A DNA stretch of 25,433 nucleotides, taken from an uncultured Oscillospiraceae bacterium (GTDB lineage: Bacteria; Bacillota_A; Clostridia; Oscillospirales; Oscillospiraceae). How positions within the stretch are numbered: position 1 is the first letter of the stretch; each line of letters begins with the position of its first letter. Of this stretch, positions 16,912-23,293 are shown in pieces. Below the pieces are notes generated by a model. It was not told the DNA's origin, did not search any database, and saw only the letters and a program-made list of their open reading frames with translations. The stretch lies in contig CAJTTS010000049.1 of NCBI GenBank assembly GCA_910579155.1, positions 1 through 25,433 on the forward strand, written 5' to 3'. A program made the position numbers and the translations under genes.

Positions 16912-18297
16912 CTAACAGGGGCCGCCCGCCGCACCTTGAAAGGCACCCGCCGGCAATACCCACTCGGACCGCTCTACACCATCCAGTGAGAACACTCCGC
17001 GGGTTAATTGAAAGAGAGCTTTGGGATCGTCATGGCATACACAGCTCTCCGCATCTCCAATGTACTCCGCCAGAGTTACCTTGTTATCCAACGTGAATCC
17101 CAGGATTCGTTCGTCCTCCTCTACGGCGCTGACCCAGTCTGGGAACAACTCCCGAATACCTGCCCAGTGCCTGGGCAGGCTGAAGATACACATAGCACAG
17201 GAACAGCGGTTCCATCCGGCAGCGTAGCAGGGATGGGGCGCAATGCGCCACCGCTTGATGATCTCCCAGACCCGGGCCTCGTCCCAGTCGATAACGCTGC
17301 GCCATTGGTGAACCAACCTGTGGGCCCTAGCGGTCGCATTTGTGCGGTGGATCTCCATCTCGTTGTATTTGGAGCGTCCAGCGCTCTCCTGCCGGCGTTC
17401 TCCCGAGATAATAAGCAGCTTTGTGTCCGCTGCAGTATCCTCAATGTGGGAATACAGCTTATCCTCCACCTGTGCTTTGAGCGCACCGGAGCACCACCTT
17501 CCCTGATGGCATCCGGATTTTGCCGGAAACTTCATACGCTCACCGTCCGCCCGGAGACCGTCCATACTGCGGATCAGGGCGTCTGCCACCTCGCGCTTGA
17601 GGTTGGGACTGCAGTAACGACCACTGGAGATACCGCCTTTTGCGGGAAACCTTCTGCAATCGCCTATCTGCTTTAGCTCGTCCAGTTCCACGTTGCGGAT
17701 TACGGAGTCGGCAACCATAATCTTTAGCACGGAACTGCACCAGCGCGTAGCCAGATTGCCGCTTTTGGCGGGGAATTTCATGCGGTGTCCCATCTGTTCC
17801 AGCTCCGCCAACTCCACACTGCTCAATATTGCCTCACGCAGTTGTGCGGAGCGGACCTGCTTCTCGGACAGCTTGCATTCCCGGATGATGCCACTATCCG
17901 GCTCAGTATACTGAACTGGCCAACTTGCGCCGAGTCGGTACACCTCGCCCCAAAAACCGTTGACACGCCAGGATGTGCGAAGGACAATGCCCAGATACTC
18001 AGAAACAGCCTGGACATAGGCCTGTGTGACAGGCCAGTCCATCTTCCGGTTTGGATGCCCTCCGTCAATATCATGGTGCCATAACTCGATCCGTTCCCGG
18101 GGGACGCCGCGCTCCAAAAGGTTCAGGACACATGCCAGGCTGTCTTTCCCACCGGAGAAAAGAACAATGATTTTTTCATACTCCTCCAGGGGGAGCAGCT
18201 GCGGAAGATAGATACGGTCCATGTGCGGTGTTTCCCTGCGGCCTGGTACCGCTGGCAGCAAAGGCTGTCCGCTTCCATACTTATACCCACCGGCCAT
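16912..18297 (-). CDS. PAPS-reductase/ATP-pyrophosphatase superfamily protein with a triplicated RWCS module, 461 aa
   Basis: The adenylation P-loop is FSGGKDS (residues 47-53), as in PAPS reductases, DndC and tRNA thiolases. Downstream family motifs are ISGERRQESAGRSKY (about 297-311), HQWRSVIDWDEARVWEII (330-347), PHPCYAAGWNRCSCAMC (354-370; cysteine cluster) and a 70-residue tail. Between residues 165 and 287 the family's FPAKSG-x4-RWCS-x2-LK motif occurs three times (from 175, 217 and 257; first repeat pair also shares EL-x-Q-x-G). I chose ATG 18297, where GGGGG lies 7 nt upstream; an ATG at 18333 is also possible. It overlaps a 35-residue gene by 17 nt. Likely role: nucleotide or nucleic-acid modification; the substrate is unknown. 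Confidence 0.82.
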   Translation of the reverse strand: MAGGYKYGSGQPLLPAVPGRRETPHMDRIYLPQLLPLEEYEKIIVLFSGGKDSLACVLNLLERGVPRERIELWHHDIDGGHPNRKMDWPVTQAYVQAVSEYLGIVLRTSWRVNGFWGEVYRLGASWPVQYTEPDSGIIRECKLSEKQVRSAQLREAILSSVELAELEQMGHRMKFPAKSGNLATRWCSSVLKIMVADSVIRNVELDELKQIGDCRRFPAKGGISSGRYCSPNLKREVADALIRSMDGLRADGERMKFPAKSGCHQGRWCSGALKAQVEDKLYSHIEDTAADTKLLIISGERRQESAGRSKYNEMEIHRTNATARAHRLVHQWRSVIDWDEARVWEIIKRWRIAPHPCYAAGWNRCSCAMCIFSLPRHWAGIRELFPDWVSAVEEDERILGFTLDNKVTLAEYIGDAESCVCHDDPKALFQLTRGVFSLDGVERSEWVLPAGAFQGAAGGPC

Positions 18298-18388
18298 AGC
18301 AGATCCCCCGCTCAGGAAACGCCGCTTTGCCATGACCATGCGCAAGTATAATGGCGCGGATGTTCCTGCTTTCTGTAGCTGATTTCAT
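18281..18388 (-). CDS. Short leader ORF, 35 aa, overlapping the PAPS-reductase-like gene
   Basis: ATG 18388 (MKSATESRNIRAIILAHGHG) runs to TAA at 18281 and overlaps the next gene by 17 nt. AAGGGAG lies about 11 nt upstream, somewhat far; an in-frame GTG or TTG a few codons earlier would be closer. It is the first reading frame after module D, and its translation would deliver ribosomes to the internal start of the large gene. Whether the peptide itself matters is unknown. Confidence 0.5.
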   Translation of the reverse strand: MKSATESRNIRAIILAHGHGKAAFPERGICYGRWV

Positions 18389-18444
18389 TACCAACACAAC
18401 TCCCTTCAAAATTATTTTTGCCCTCAGCCAGGGCGGGAATATAT

Positions 18445-18640
18445 AAAAAAGCGCACGGGCATCGCTGCTCGTGCGCTTTGTGACCAAACTGGCAAAGATG
18501 TTCTATTGTTCTGGGTAAGAAAAAGGCATCCAAAGGCCTACTGGCTTCTGGATGCTGTGAAACACGGATACTAAAACCGCTGATAGCAGGTTACGGATAC
18601 TGTACAAGGCTATTATATCTCTTTTCTCCTATCCTGACAA
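18445..18640 (-). promoter_or_regulatory. Leader module D: promoter, repeats, hairpin and two terminators
   Basis: Promoter: -35 TTGTCA at 18635-18640, 17-bp spacer, -10 TATAAT at 18612-18617. R1 and R2 are identical here (GTATCCGT at 18593-18600 and 18564-18571). They flank a bulged hairpin, AACCtGC-TATCA-GCGGTT. Terminator 1 is at 18520-18556 (GCATCC/GGATGC, then five T). Terminator 2 is at 18445-18479 (AAAGCGCACG/CGTGCGCTTT, six T). The first reading frame starts at 18388. It lies back to back with module F. Confidence 0.83.
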
Positions 18641-18662
18641 GCGTTTTTTCTGGGGAACAGCA

Positions 18663-18865
18663 TTGACGGGTAATCGTTGTAATGTTATAATGCAGGCATA
18701 AAGTATCAGAGCCGCCTACGAAAGCGCGCATAGTTACCTGTGTATCAAAGTGCCATTTGCAGTCGTGCAGATGGCACTTTTTTGTTTTTCTGGCTCTGCA
18801 GCCTAACAAATCGATTCGCCCTGACAGGCACAACGCACACAGATACCCGTCTGTGTGCGTTTTTA
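18663..18865 (+). promoter_or_regulatory. Leader module F (plus strand): promoter, repeats and two tandem terminators
   Basis: Promoter: -35 TTGACG at 18663-18668, 17-bp spacer, -10 TATAAT at 18686-18691. R1 (GTATCAGA) is at 18703-18710 and R2 (GTTACCTGTG) at 18733-18742, with only a weak hairpin between them. Terminator 1 is at 18748-18783 (AAGTGCCAT and TGCA stems, then six T). Terminator 2 is at 18832-18864 (CGCACACAGA/TCTGTGTGCG, five T). The first gene starts at 18918. Around R1 and R2 the sequence matches module A closely (CATAAAGTATC; CATAGT; TCAAAG), on the opposite strand. Confidence 0.83.
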
Positions 18866-18917
18866 TATATATTTCTTCACGCTGGCGCAAGCGAAAAAAT
18901 GATTGGAGGTATCGTTT

Positions 18918-19673
18918 ATGCAACAAATAGTTCTCCTAGCCCCATGGAACTCCTATGCCGATGCCGCAGACCACTACTGCTATGTCCGCTGTCTGGACTT
19001 TGGCAATCTCTATGAGGTGGTCCGCGTTACCCACGACAAGCATGGCCAGCAGGCGGAGTTCGTACATCAGATCATCTTCATGGCCGAGTATGATGAATCG
19101 GCGCTGACCGATATTCTGCTGGGGTTCGGCTATGAGAGTCTGGACGCCTTCGTATGTGAGGCGAACAATGCCGACACGGACCCTGCCGGGTTTACGATCC
19201 AGCAGAACGGCAGTATTGACAGAGCAGCAAGTCCTTCCTGGTGGATTGACTACACGCTGCTTGCCAGTCTGATGGCTGAGCATTTTGATGGCCGGATGAT
19301 GACAATTCAGGCCGCAGATGACTTGGCACGATCCATAGTGGAGGGGAACCCACTTGCGCCCAGCCCCTTCTGCATCCGGCGCACGTTTGGCAGCCAACTG
19401 GTCACTATTCCCCTGACGGAGAAGGAAGTCAATATGGTCTGCACCACGAAAGACAACCAGGTCCAGATGGCATACCTGAAGGACGAGATCAGCGAATTGG
19501 ACAAGGACGACCCCTGCTTTGACGGCTATGGCCAGTTGGCCATGCTCAACGATGCAGGATTGTTGGCTGATGTCCAAAAGCGGTGGCATCACTACAACGG
19601 AAATGGCGGCGACCATACGGAAAATCTGCGGGAGGCGATCAAGGTAACTATCCATGCTCATTTCCACCAATAA
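18918..19673 (+). CDS. Hypothetical protein, 251 aa
   Basis: The ATG at 18918 (MQQIVLLAPWNSYADA) has GGAGG 8 nt upstream. The protein has an N-terminal mixed domain (YCYVRCLDFGNLYEVV, FVHQIIFMAEYDESAL) and a middle region with WWIDYTLLASLMAEHF. The C-terminal helical segment (LKDEISELDKDDPCFDGYG) ends with histidine-rich IHAHFHQ. No enzyme motif, signal peptide or membrane helix is clear. It opens the plus-strand operon controlled by module F. Unknown function. Confidence 0.7.
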   Translation: MQQIVLLAPWNSYADAADHYCYVRCLDFGNLYEVVRVTHDKHGQQAEFVHQIIFMAEYDESALTDILLGFGYESLDAFVCEANNADTDPAGFTIQQNGSIDRAASPSWWIDYTLLASLMAEHFDGRMMTIQAADDLARSIVEGNPLAPSPFCIRRTFGSQLVTIPLTEKEVNMVCTTKDNQVQMAYLKDEISELDKDDPCFDGYGQLAMLNDAGLLADVQKRWHHYNGNGGDHTENLREAIKVTIHAHFHQ

Positions 19674-19694
19674 TTTAATCAGGAGGGACTTTTC

Positions 19695-19976
19695 ATGTTC
19701 ACTTTCCCAACACCAGGCCCGGCAGGAACATCCTGCCAGGCTCATTTTTACACATGGGCGCAGCTGAGTGAGTTATGCTCCACACGGTTGACCGGCTTTT
19801 TAGGCCGCCCTACCCCAGTCCAAGCCGTTGGAGAACCCAACCTCGACAGCCGTGGCCTGAAGTTTTTGGAGTCATCCATATCCCATAAAGACTTGGAGAC
19901 CATTTTTACTGCCTTCAAGCTGACGACTATGATCGTGATACAAGCGGCTGACGGACGAATCAGTAAATTTGAATAG
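19695..19976 (+). CDS. Small hypothetical protein, 93 aa
   Basis: ATG 19695 follows AGGAGGG by 8 nt and lies 21 nt after the preceding stop. The product is 93 residues, soluble, with a PTPGPAGTSCQAHFYTW N-terminal region and a helical FLESSISHKDLETIFTAF segment. No family recognised. The well-placed ribosome-binding site and operon spacing support it being real. Confidence 0.6.
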   Translation: MFTFPTPGPAGTSCQAHFYTWAQLSELCSTRLTGFLGRPTPVQAVGEPNLDSRGLKFLESSISHKDLETIFTAFKLTTMIVIQAADGRISKFE

Positions 19977-19994
19977 AGACGAGGAGGTCTGAAA

Positions 19995-20189
19995 ATGGAA
20001 TACTGCATTACTATGGAACGCACCCAGCGTGTGGCAGTCACTTTTACTGCCGATAATGACGATCAGGCCATAGAGAAGGCGGCTGAACTCAATCGCACGG
20101 CTGCACCCACAGATTTTGAGGCCGGGGATGAAGAACATGACTATGCCCTCTGCGATAGTGCTGGCCACCTGCTCGTTGACTGGAACTAA
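19995..20189 (+). CDS. Small acidic hypothetical protein, 64 aa
   Basis: ATG 19995 follows GAGGAGG at good spacing. The 64-residue protein begins with a beta strand pair (MEYCITMERTQRVAVTFTAD), then a helix (DDQAIEKAAELNRTA) and an acidic end (DFEAGDEEHDYALCD), a layout typical of small ferredoxin-like accessory proteins. It is 18 nt behind its neighbour and 14 nt before the next gene. Role unknown. Confidence 0.66.
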   Translation: MEYCITMERTQRVAVTFTADNDDQAIEKAAELNRTAAPTDFEAGDEEHDYALCDSAGHLLVDWN

Positions 20190-20203
20190 AGGCAGGTGAC
20201 ATC

Positions 20204-20635
20204 ATGTTTAAGATTAACACGATCCCGGGACAGGCCGCACGGGAGAAAGGCTATGCTCATTACCCGGAGGATTTTCCCCACCTCACTCACGATGCCGACT
20301 TTGCGGCGTGGAGATCCGGTGACGATTGGGAAATCGAAACTATACTGGATGGGCAAGCGCTTTTGGATCGGTGGAACAGCTTTTGTCAGCACTGCGAAAA
20401 TGGCATCCGAGTATGGGAGGTCAAATACCAGCATCAGGACGGCAGTGTGGACTTCCTTTGGTACGGTAACTTTGTTGACGAGGCAGAAGCAAAACGCCGG
20501 AATCAGGCTATGGAGGCAGCCGGGCTTAAAGTCTTGGGTATGCGGCCGGTCAACAGACTGCCTACGAACAAAATGTATCTGGAACTGATCAAAGAAGCGA
20601 ATGAGGAGGCTGGAAATGAACGAACTCAAAAATAA
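20204..20635 (+). CDS. Hypothetical protein, 143 aa
   Basis: ATG 20204 follows a GGCAGGTG site. The protein is rich in aromatic and acidic residues in its first half (HYPEDFPHLTHDADFAAWRS, DDWEIETILDGQALLDRW), with a CQHC pair near residue 63 that could bind metal. It has a helical C-terminal half (EAEAKRRNQAMEAAG). It overlaps the next gene by 20 nt. No known family is recognised. Confidence 0.66.
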   Translation: MFKINTIPGQAAREKGYAHYPEDFPHLTHDADFAAWRSGDDWEIETILDGQALLDRWNSFCQHCENGIRVWEVKYQHQDGSVDFLWYGNFVDEAEAKRRNQAMEAAGLKVLGMRPVNRLPTNKMYLELIKEANEEAGNERTQK

Positions 20636-21338
20636 ACAGGCATCGGACAGCGCAAGCGCAGATATGGCGTTAACTGCGCCTTCCGGTATTGCAGAGCCCA
20701 TACTCCAGTACATGGGTCTGGAAATCAATAGAAACAGTCTGTACCGCAAGGACGAACTGGTAGCCATTCTGGACAAGTATGGCGCCCTTGATTCGACCTT
20801 GGACGAGGTGCGCGATACCTATACCGAGCGGTTTGGCAATCAGCTGATCTGGAAATACCCCTTCTCCGATAATATGCAGGGTGGCGGCACGGTCATTCCT
20901 GTCCAAGAAGGGTTTTTGTTCCTCCCCTATAACTGCGTATATGAGCGCGAAGGCTCCCGGTATCAGCTGCGCGGTGCGGAGCTTTTGAGCGCTGAAAATA
21001 TCCGCACACTCCAAAACGAGTGCCGAATGTATGTGGAGGGGCTACTGTCCGTCTTGGGGGATATGGAACGTGCGATCCCGGCCTACCCTGTCAGACAGTA
21101 TGTTGAGGCGCAGGGCAACCTCTACTTTGTCCGAGGCGGACTGGGCGGAGTCTTCAAGGGCTTCCGCCGTTATGCCGATCCGAAACCCGGGCAGCGCCGT
21201 GAGTCTGGCATCCGCTCCCTGCGCTATGTAACGGATTTCTGCCAGGCCCAGCTTGACCTGGATCAGTATGCGAGAAAGCATCGCCTGCGGCAGTTAGAGA
21301 CTGGTGATAATAAGCAAGGAGGCAGGAAGAATGCCTGA
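20616..21338 (+). CDS. Hypothetical protein, 240 aa
   Basis: ATG 20616 (MNELKNKQASDSASAD) follows GGAGG by 6 nt and overlaps the preceding gene. After a low-complexity N terminus the protein is mixed alpha/beta (NRNSLYRKDELVAILDKYG, GQLIW-like WKYPFSDNMQGG, EGFLFLPYNCVY). It ends in a basic helical region (QYARKHRLRQLE). The RYAD/RRESGIRSLRYV stretch is arginine-rich and may contact nucleic acid. No known family recognised. It overlaps the following zinc-ribbon gene by 8 nt. Confidence 0.66.
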   Translation: MNELKNKQASDSASADMALTAPSGIAEPILQYMGLEINRNSLYRKDELVAILDKYGALDSTLDEVRDTYTERFGNQLIWKYPFSDNMQGGGTVIPVQEGFLFLPYNCVYEREGSRYQLRGAELLSAENIRTLQNECRMYVEGLLSVLGDMERAIPAYPVRQYVEAQGNLYFVRGGLGGVFKGFRRYADPKPGQRRESGIRSLRYVTDFCQAQLDLDQYARKHRLRQLETGDNKQGGRKNA

Positions 21339-21510
21339 CTACGCCAAATACCTGACGCCCATCCCCAACAGTGGTTTTATCTGTAACGGCTGTGGTGCCC
21401 CATTGGAACAGGGCAGTCCTTTCTGCGATTGTGCGGATTGCGGCGCAATCTATTGTGCGGAGTGCGTCAAAAACAGTACGTTTGAGGGGCATACCTGCGA
21501 AGACAAATAA
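21331..21510 (+). CDS. Small multi-cysteine zinc-binding protein, 59 aa
   Basis: ATG 21331 (MPDYAKYLTPIPNSG) follows GGAGG by 8 nt. The chain has CNGC, CDCADC, CAEC and a final C, eight or more metal-ligand cysteines arranged as in double zinc-ribbon or RING-like modules. It overlaps the preceding gene by 8 nt. It is followed, 54 nt on, by a terminator (21564-21596). No specific partner is evident. Confidence 0.7.
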   Translation: MPDYAKYLTPIPNSGFICNGCGAPLEQGSPFCDCADCGAIYCAECVKNSTFEGHTCEDK

Positions 21511-21563
21511 TGCCCTGACGCTAAAATGCCAGCGAAAACCAATCGGGCACACATCAAGTTACA

Positions 21564-21596
21564 AACTGTCTGAAAACTCCTCAGGCGGTTTTTTAT
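21564..21596 (+). terminator. Intrinsic terminator inside the plus-strand operon
   Basis: AACTGTCTGA (21564-21573) pairs with TCAGGCGGTT (21581-21590, two G-U pairs) across a 7-nt loop, followed by a T run at 21591-21594 and an A+T-rich tail. Downstream genes (21672 onward) lack an obvious TATAAT promoter, so they seem to depend on read-through. Confidence 0.7.
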
Positions 21597-21671
21597 ATAT
21601 TGCCAGCTGCCAGTAGATCAAACGCTGCGGCAAAACACATCGTCATATCACAACGAGGAGGTGATCGCATT

Positions 21672-21830
21672 GTGAAAACCCTTGAAATCTACTTTAGGGA
21701 TTTGACCCCAGAAACGCAGAAGACCGTCCTGGAACTCTTCGAGATTGAGTCCCCGGATGACGCAAATTGGGAGTTCTTCCCCATCTTCATCTTGGAGGGG
21801 CCGGAACCCACAACTGAAACGGAGTTATAG
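21672..21830 (+). CDS. Small acidic hypothetical protein, 52 aa, GTG start
   Basis: I start at GTG 21672 (VKTLEIYFRDLTPETQ), with GAGGAGG about 10 nt upstream. The compact acidic chain (LELFEIESPDDANWEFFPIF) is a type commonly found as small accessory proteins on clostridial integrative elements. Function unknown. The 160-base gap before it contains the terminator at 21564-21596 and no other gene. Confidence 0.62.
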   Translation: MKTLEIYFRDLTPETQKTVLELFEIESPDDANWEFFPIFILEGPEPTTETEL

Positions 21831-21904
21831 AGAATATACAGTTTACTCCGTTTTCTTGGTGCTCTGGCATAATCAACATGATGGTATCATCCAAATGATT
21901 TACC

Positions 21905-22030
21905 ATACAAGATGAGATCCTGTCAGTAAGTGAAGATGATCGGAATAGCGGCCCCGCAAAATGCGTTGCTAAGGAACTGGCACAAGCAATTACAGCTGGT
22001 AAACTTAGGTTTGTATCCTGCACAGAATAA
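21905..22030 (+). pseudogene. Gene remnant, about 41 codons, no start codon
   Basis: An open frame reads IQDEILSVSEDDRNSGPAKC then VAKELAQAITAGKLRFVSCTE before TAA at 22030. The codon choice and sequence look protein-like. There is no ATG, GTG or TTG at its beginning and no ribosome-binding site. An upstream frame ending MIYHTR runs into a stop at 21913, as if one base were lost. Together they suggest a decayed small gene. The rest of 21831-22057 holds nothing else I can identify. Confidence 0.4.
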
Positions 22031-22057
22031 GTACAGCAATGAGAGGAGCAACAAATT

Positions 22058-22306
22058 ATGCACTTTCCGACCAGAGAAGAGGTTCAGCATGTTCGAGAAA
22101 TGTACCCTGTCGGTTGCCGTGTGGAGCTAATCAGAATGGGACCGGATCCATGCAGCAAGTTAAAGCCCGGTGACCAGGGCACTGTAAATCATGTGGACGA
22201 TACGGGGACTGTATTTGTGAGCTGGGACTGCGGCTCCGGGCTGGGTATGGTCTATGGTGCAGACCACATCCAGCGTTTAGAAGCGAAAGAAGTGCTGCGG
22301 CTGTAG
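22058..22306 (+). CDS. DUF4314-family protein, 82 aa
   Basis: ATG 22058 follows GAGGAG by 9 nt. The protein shows the DUF4314 pattern: YPVGCRVELIRMGPDP, KPGDQGTVNHVDDTGTVFVS, WDCGSGLGMVYGAD. Family members are short beta-rich proteins abundant in phages and integrative elements of Firmicutes; their role is unknown. Full length for the family. Confidence 0.82.
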   Translation: MHFPTREEVQHVREMYPVGCRVELIRMGPDPCSKLKPGDQGTVNHVDDTGTVFVSWDCGSGLGMVYGADHIQRLEAKEVLRL

Positions 22307-22334
22307 GAGTAATCCCTCCTGGACCGAGGCAGTT

Positions 22335-22673
22335 TTGTTCGATACACATGGGTGTCAGCTTGCTCGTTCAGAGGTCTGTGAAGACTTCCTTGACCCATGG
22401 AAATTAGAGTATGGCGGCGTCACCTATTCTGTGAATGTTGTTGCCGTCAATAATGGATATGTCTCTCCAAAAACTGATCAGGAGAGTATATGCCCTATGT
22501 GCGGCGCCGAGCTTAGGGAATACGAGGCACATGAAATCTTAGATTATGGCGGTGTTATTCCTTGGGAATGCTCAAACTGTGGGGCCACTGGTGAGGAAGG
22601 ATACACCCGCATTTTCAGTGGTCATTACCAGGTCTGCTTCGCAAATGGTGATTCGGTAACAGGGCGCGAATAA
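22335..22673 (+). CDS. Hypothetical zinc-ribbon protein, 112 aa, probable TTG start
   Basis: The start is uncertain: TTG at 22335 has a GAGG about 5 nt upstream, and no better codon is visible. The C-terminal half has CPMCGAEL (about residues 53-60) and CSNCGATGEEGY (about 79-90), a four-cysteine zinc ribbon. The N-terminal half is beta-rich (KLEYGGVTYSVNVVAVNNGY). It is the last plus-strand gene before a bidirectional terminator. Confidence 0.66.
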   Translation: MFDTHGCQLARSEVCEDFLDPWKLEYGGVTYSVNVVAVNNGYVSPKTDQESICPMCGAELREYEAHEILDYGGVIPWECSNCGATGEEGYTRIFSGHYQVCFANGDSVTGRE

Positions 22674-22725
22674 AAGACATCCATGCCCACATAAAATATT
22701 TCATACTTAACACGTCATAAATGCA

Positions 22726-22768
22726 AAATGCCTCCCGCCAAACTGAGTTTAGTGGGAGGCATTTTTCT
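22726..22768. terminator. Bidirectional terminator between convergent genes
   Basis: AAATGCCTCCC (22726-22736) pairs perfectly with GGGAGGCATTT (22754-22764), with T runs on both strands. It lies between the plus-strand operon ending at 22673 and the minus-strand gene ending at 22810. Confidence 0.85.
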
Positions 22769-22809
22769 TTTGCTTGGGTCTTGGGCCTTGTAGAATTGTT
22801 ATAGTTGCG

Positions 22810-23253
22810 CTAAATGACCTCGTCCTCATAGTCCACTTCCGGCAAGGCAGATGACGGATGCTGCCAGTCGCAGTAGTAGAACAACTGCTCTGCTAACTTC
22901 ACATCCCCCGCGCATTCCTGCACAAAGTCAACGCCAGCGTAGCATACTGAGAGGACTTCTTCGATTTCTTCGCCGTTCCTCAGCGGCCTGTCCATCGGAA
23001 TGTCGTTCAGGCTGATGTCAGGAATATAAATAATTTCATCCCCAGTTGTGAAGGCCGCAGCTTTATAAATGGTACATTGCTGACCGGCGCTGTAGTGGAA
23101 AAGATCATCTGTGAGGTATTCAAGGGATATTTCCTTTTGCCGCCGCCTGCTCCTGTCACGCCATGCGTTGATAGCCGCAAAGCGTATGACGGTCTTGCAA
23201 TAGCCGTTGAAAGTATACATGATGTGTTCTCTGTATGCTTCTGTGCAAGGCAT
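22810..23253 (-). CDS. Chimeric protein: sigma-70-like N terminus joined to an unrelated acidic C-terminal domain, 147 aa
   Basis: Residues 1-55 (YTFNGYCKTVIRFAAINAW, RDRSRRRQKEISLEYL) match the start of sigma-70-family regulators common on clostridial integrative elements. The expected region-4 helix-turn-helix is missing. After about residue 58 the chain turns into a different acidic domain (DEIIYIPDISLNDIPMDRP, LAEQLFYYCDWQHPSSALPE) of a type I recall as a separate small element protein. ATG 23253 follows GGGGG by 8 nt. It lies 40 nt downstream of the BlaR1-like gene and is probably co-transcribed. The join may mark a recombination point; the protein may not work as a sigma factor. Confidence 0.6.
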   Translation of the reverse strand: MPCTEAYREHIMYTFNGYCKTVIRFAAINAWRDRSRRRQKEISLEYLTDDLFHYSAGQQCTIYKAAAFTTGDEIIYIPDISLNDIPMDRPLRNGEEIEEVLSVCYAGVDFVQECAGDVKLAEQLFYYCDWQHPSSALPEVDYEDEVI

Positions 23254-23293
23254 AAGCGATTCCCCCTTTCTCCCACATGGGGCGGTGCGTAGT

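Noticed and set aside
21930..22130. A 66-codon plus-strand frame overlapping the DUF4314 gene
   Set aside because: It has no ribosome-binding site, overlaps the well-supported DUF4314 gene, and the alternative frame at 21905-22030 is more protein-like.
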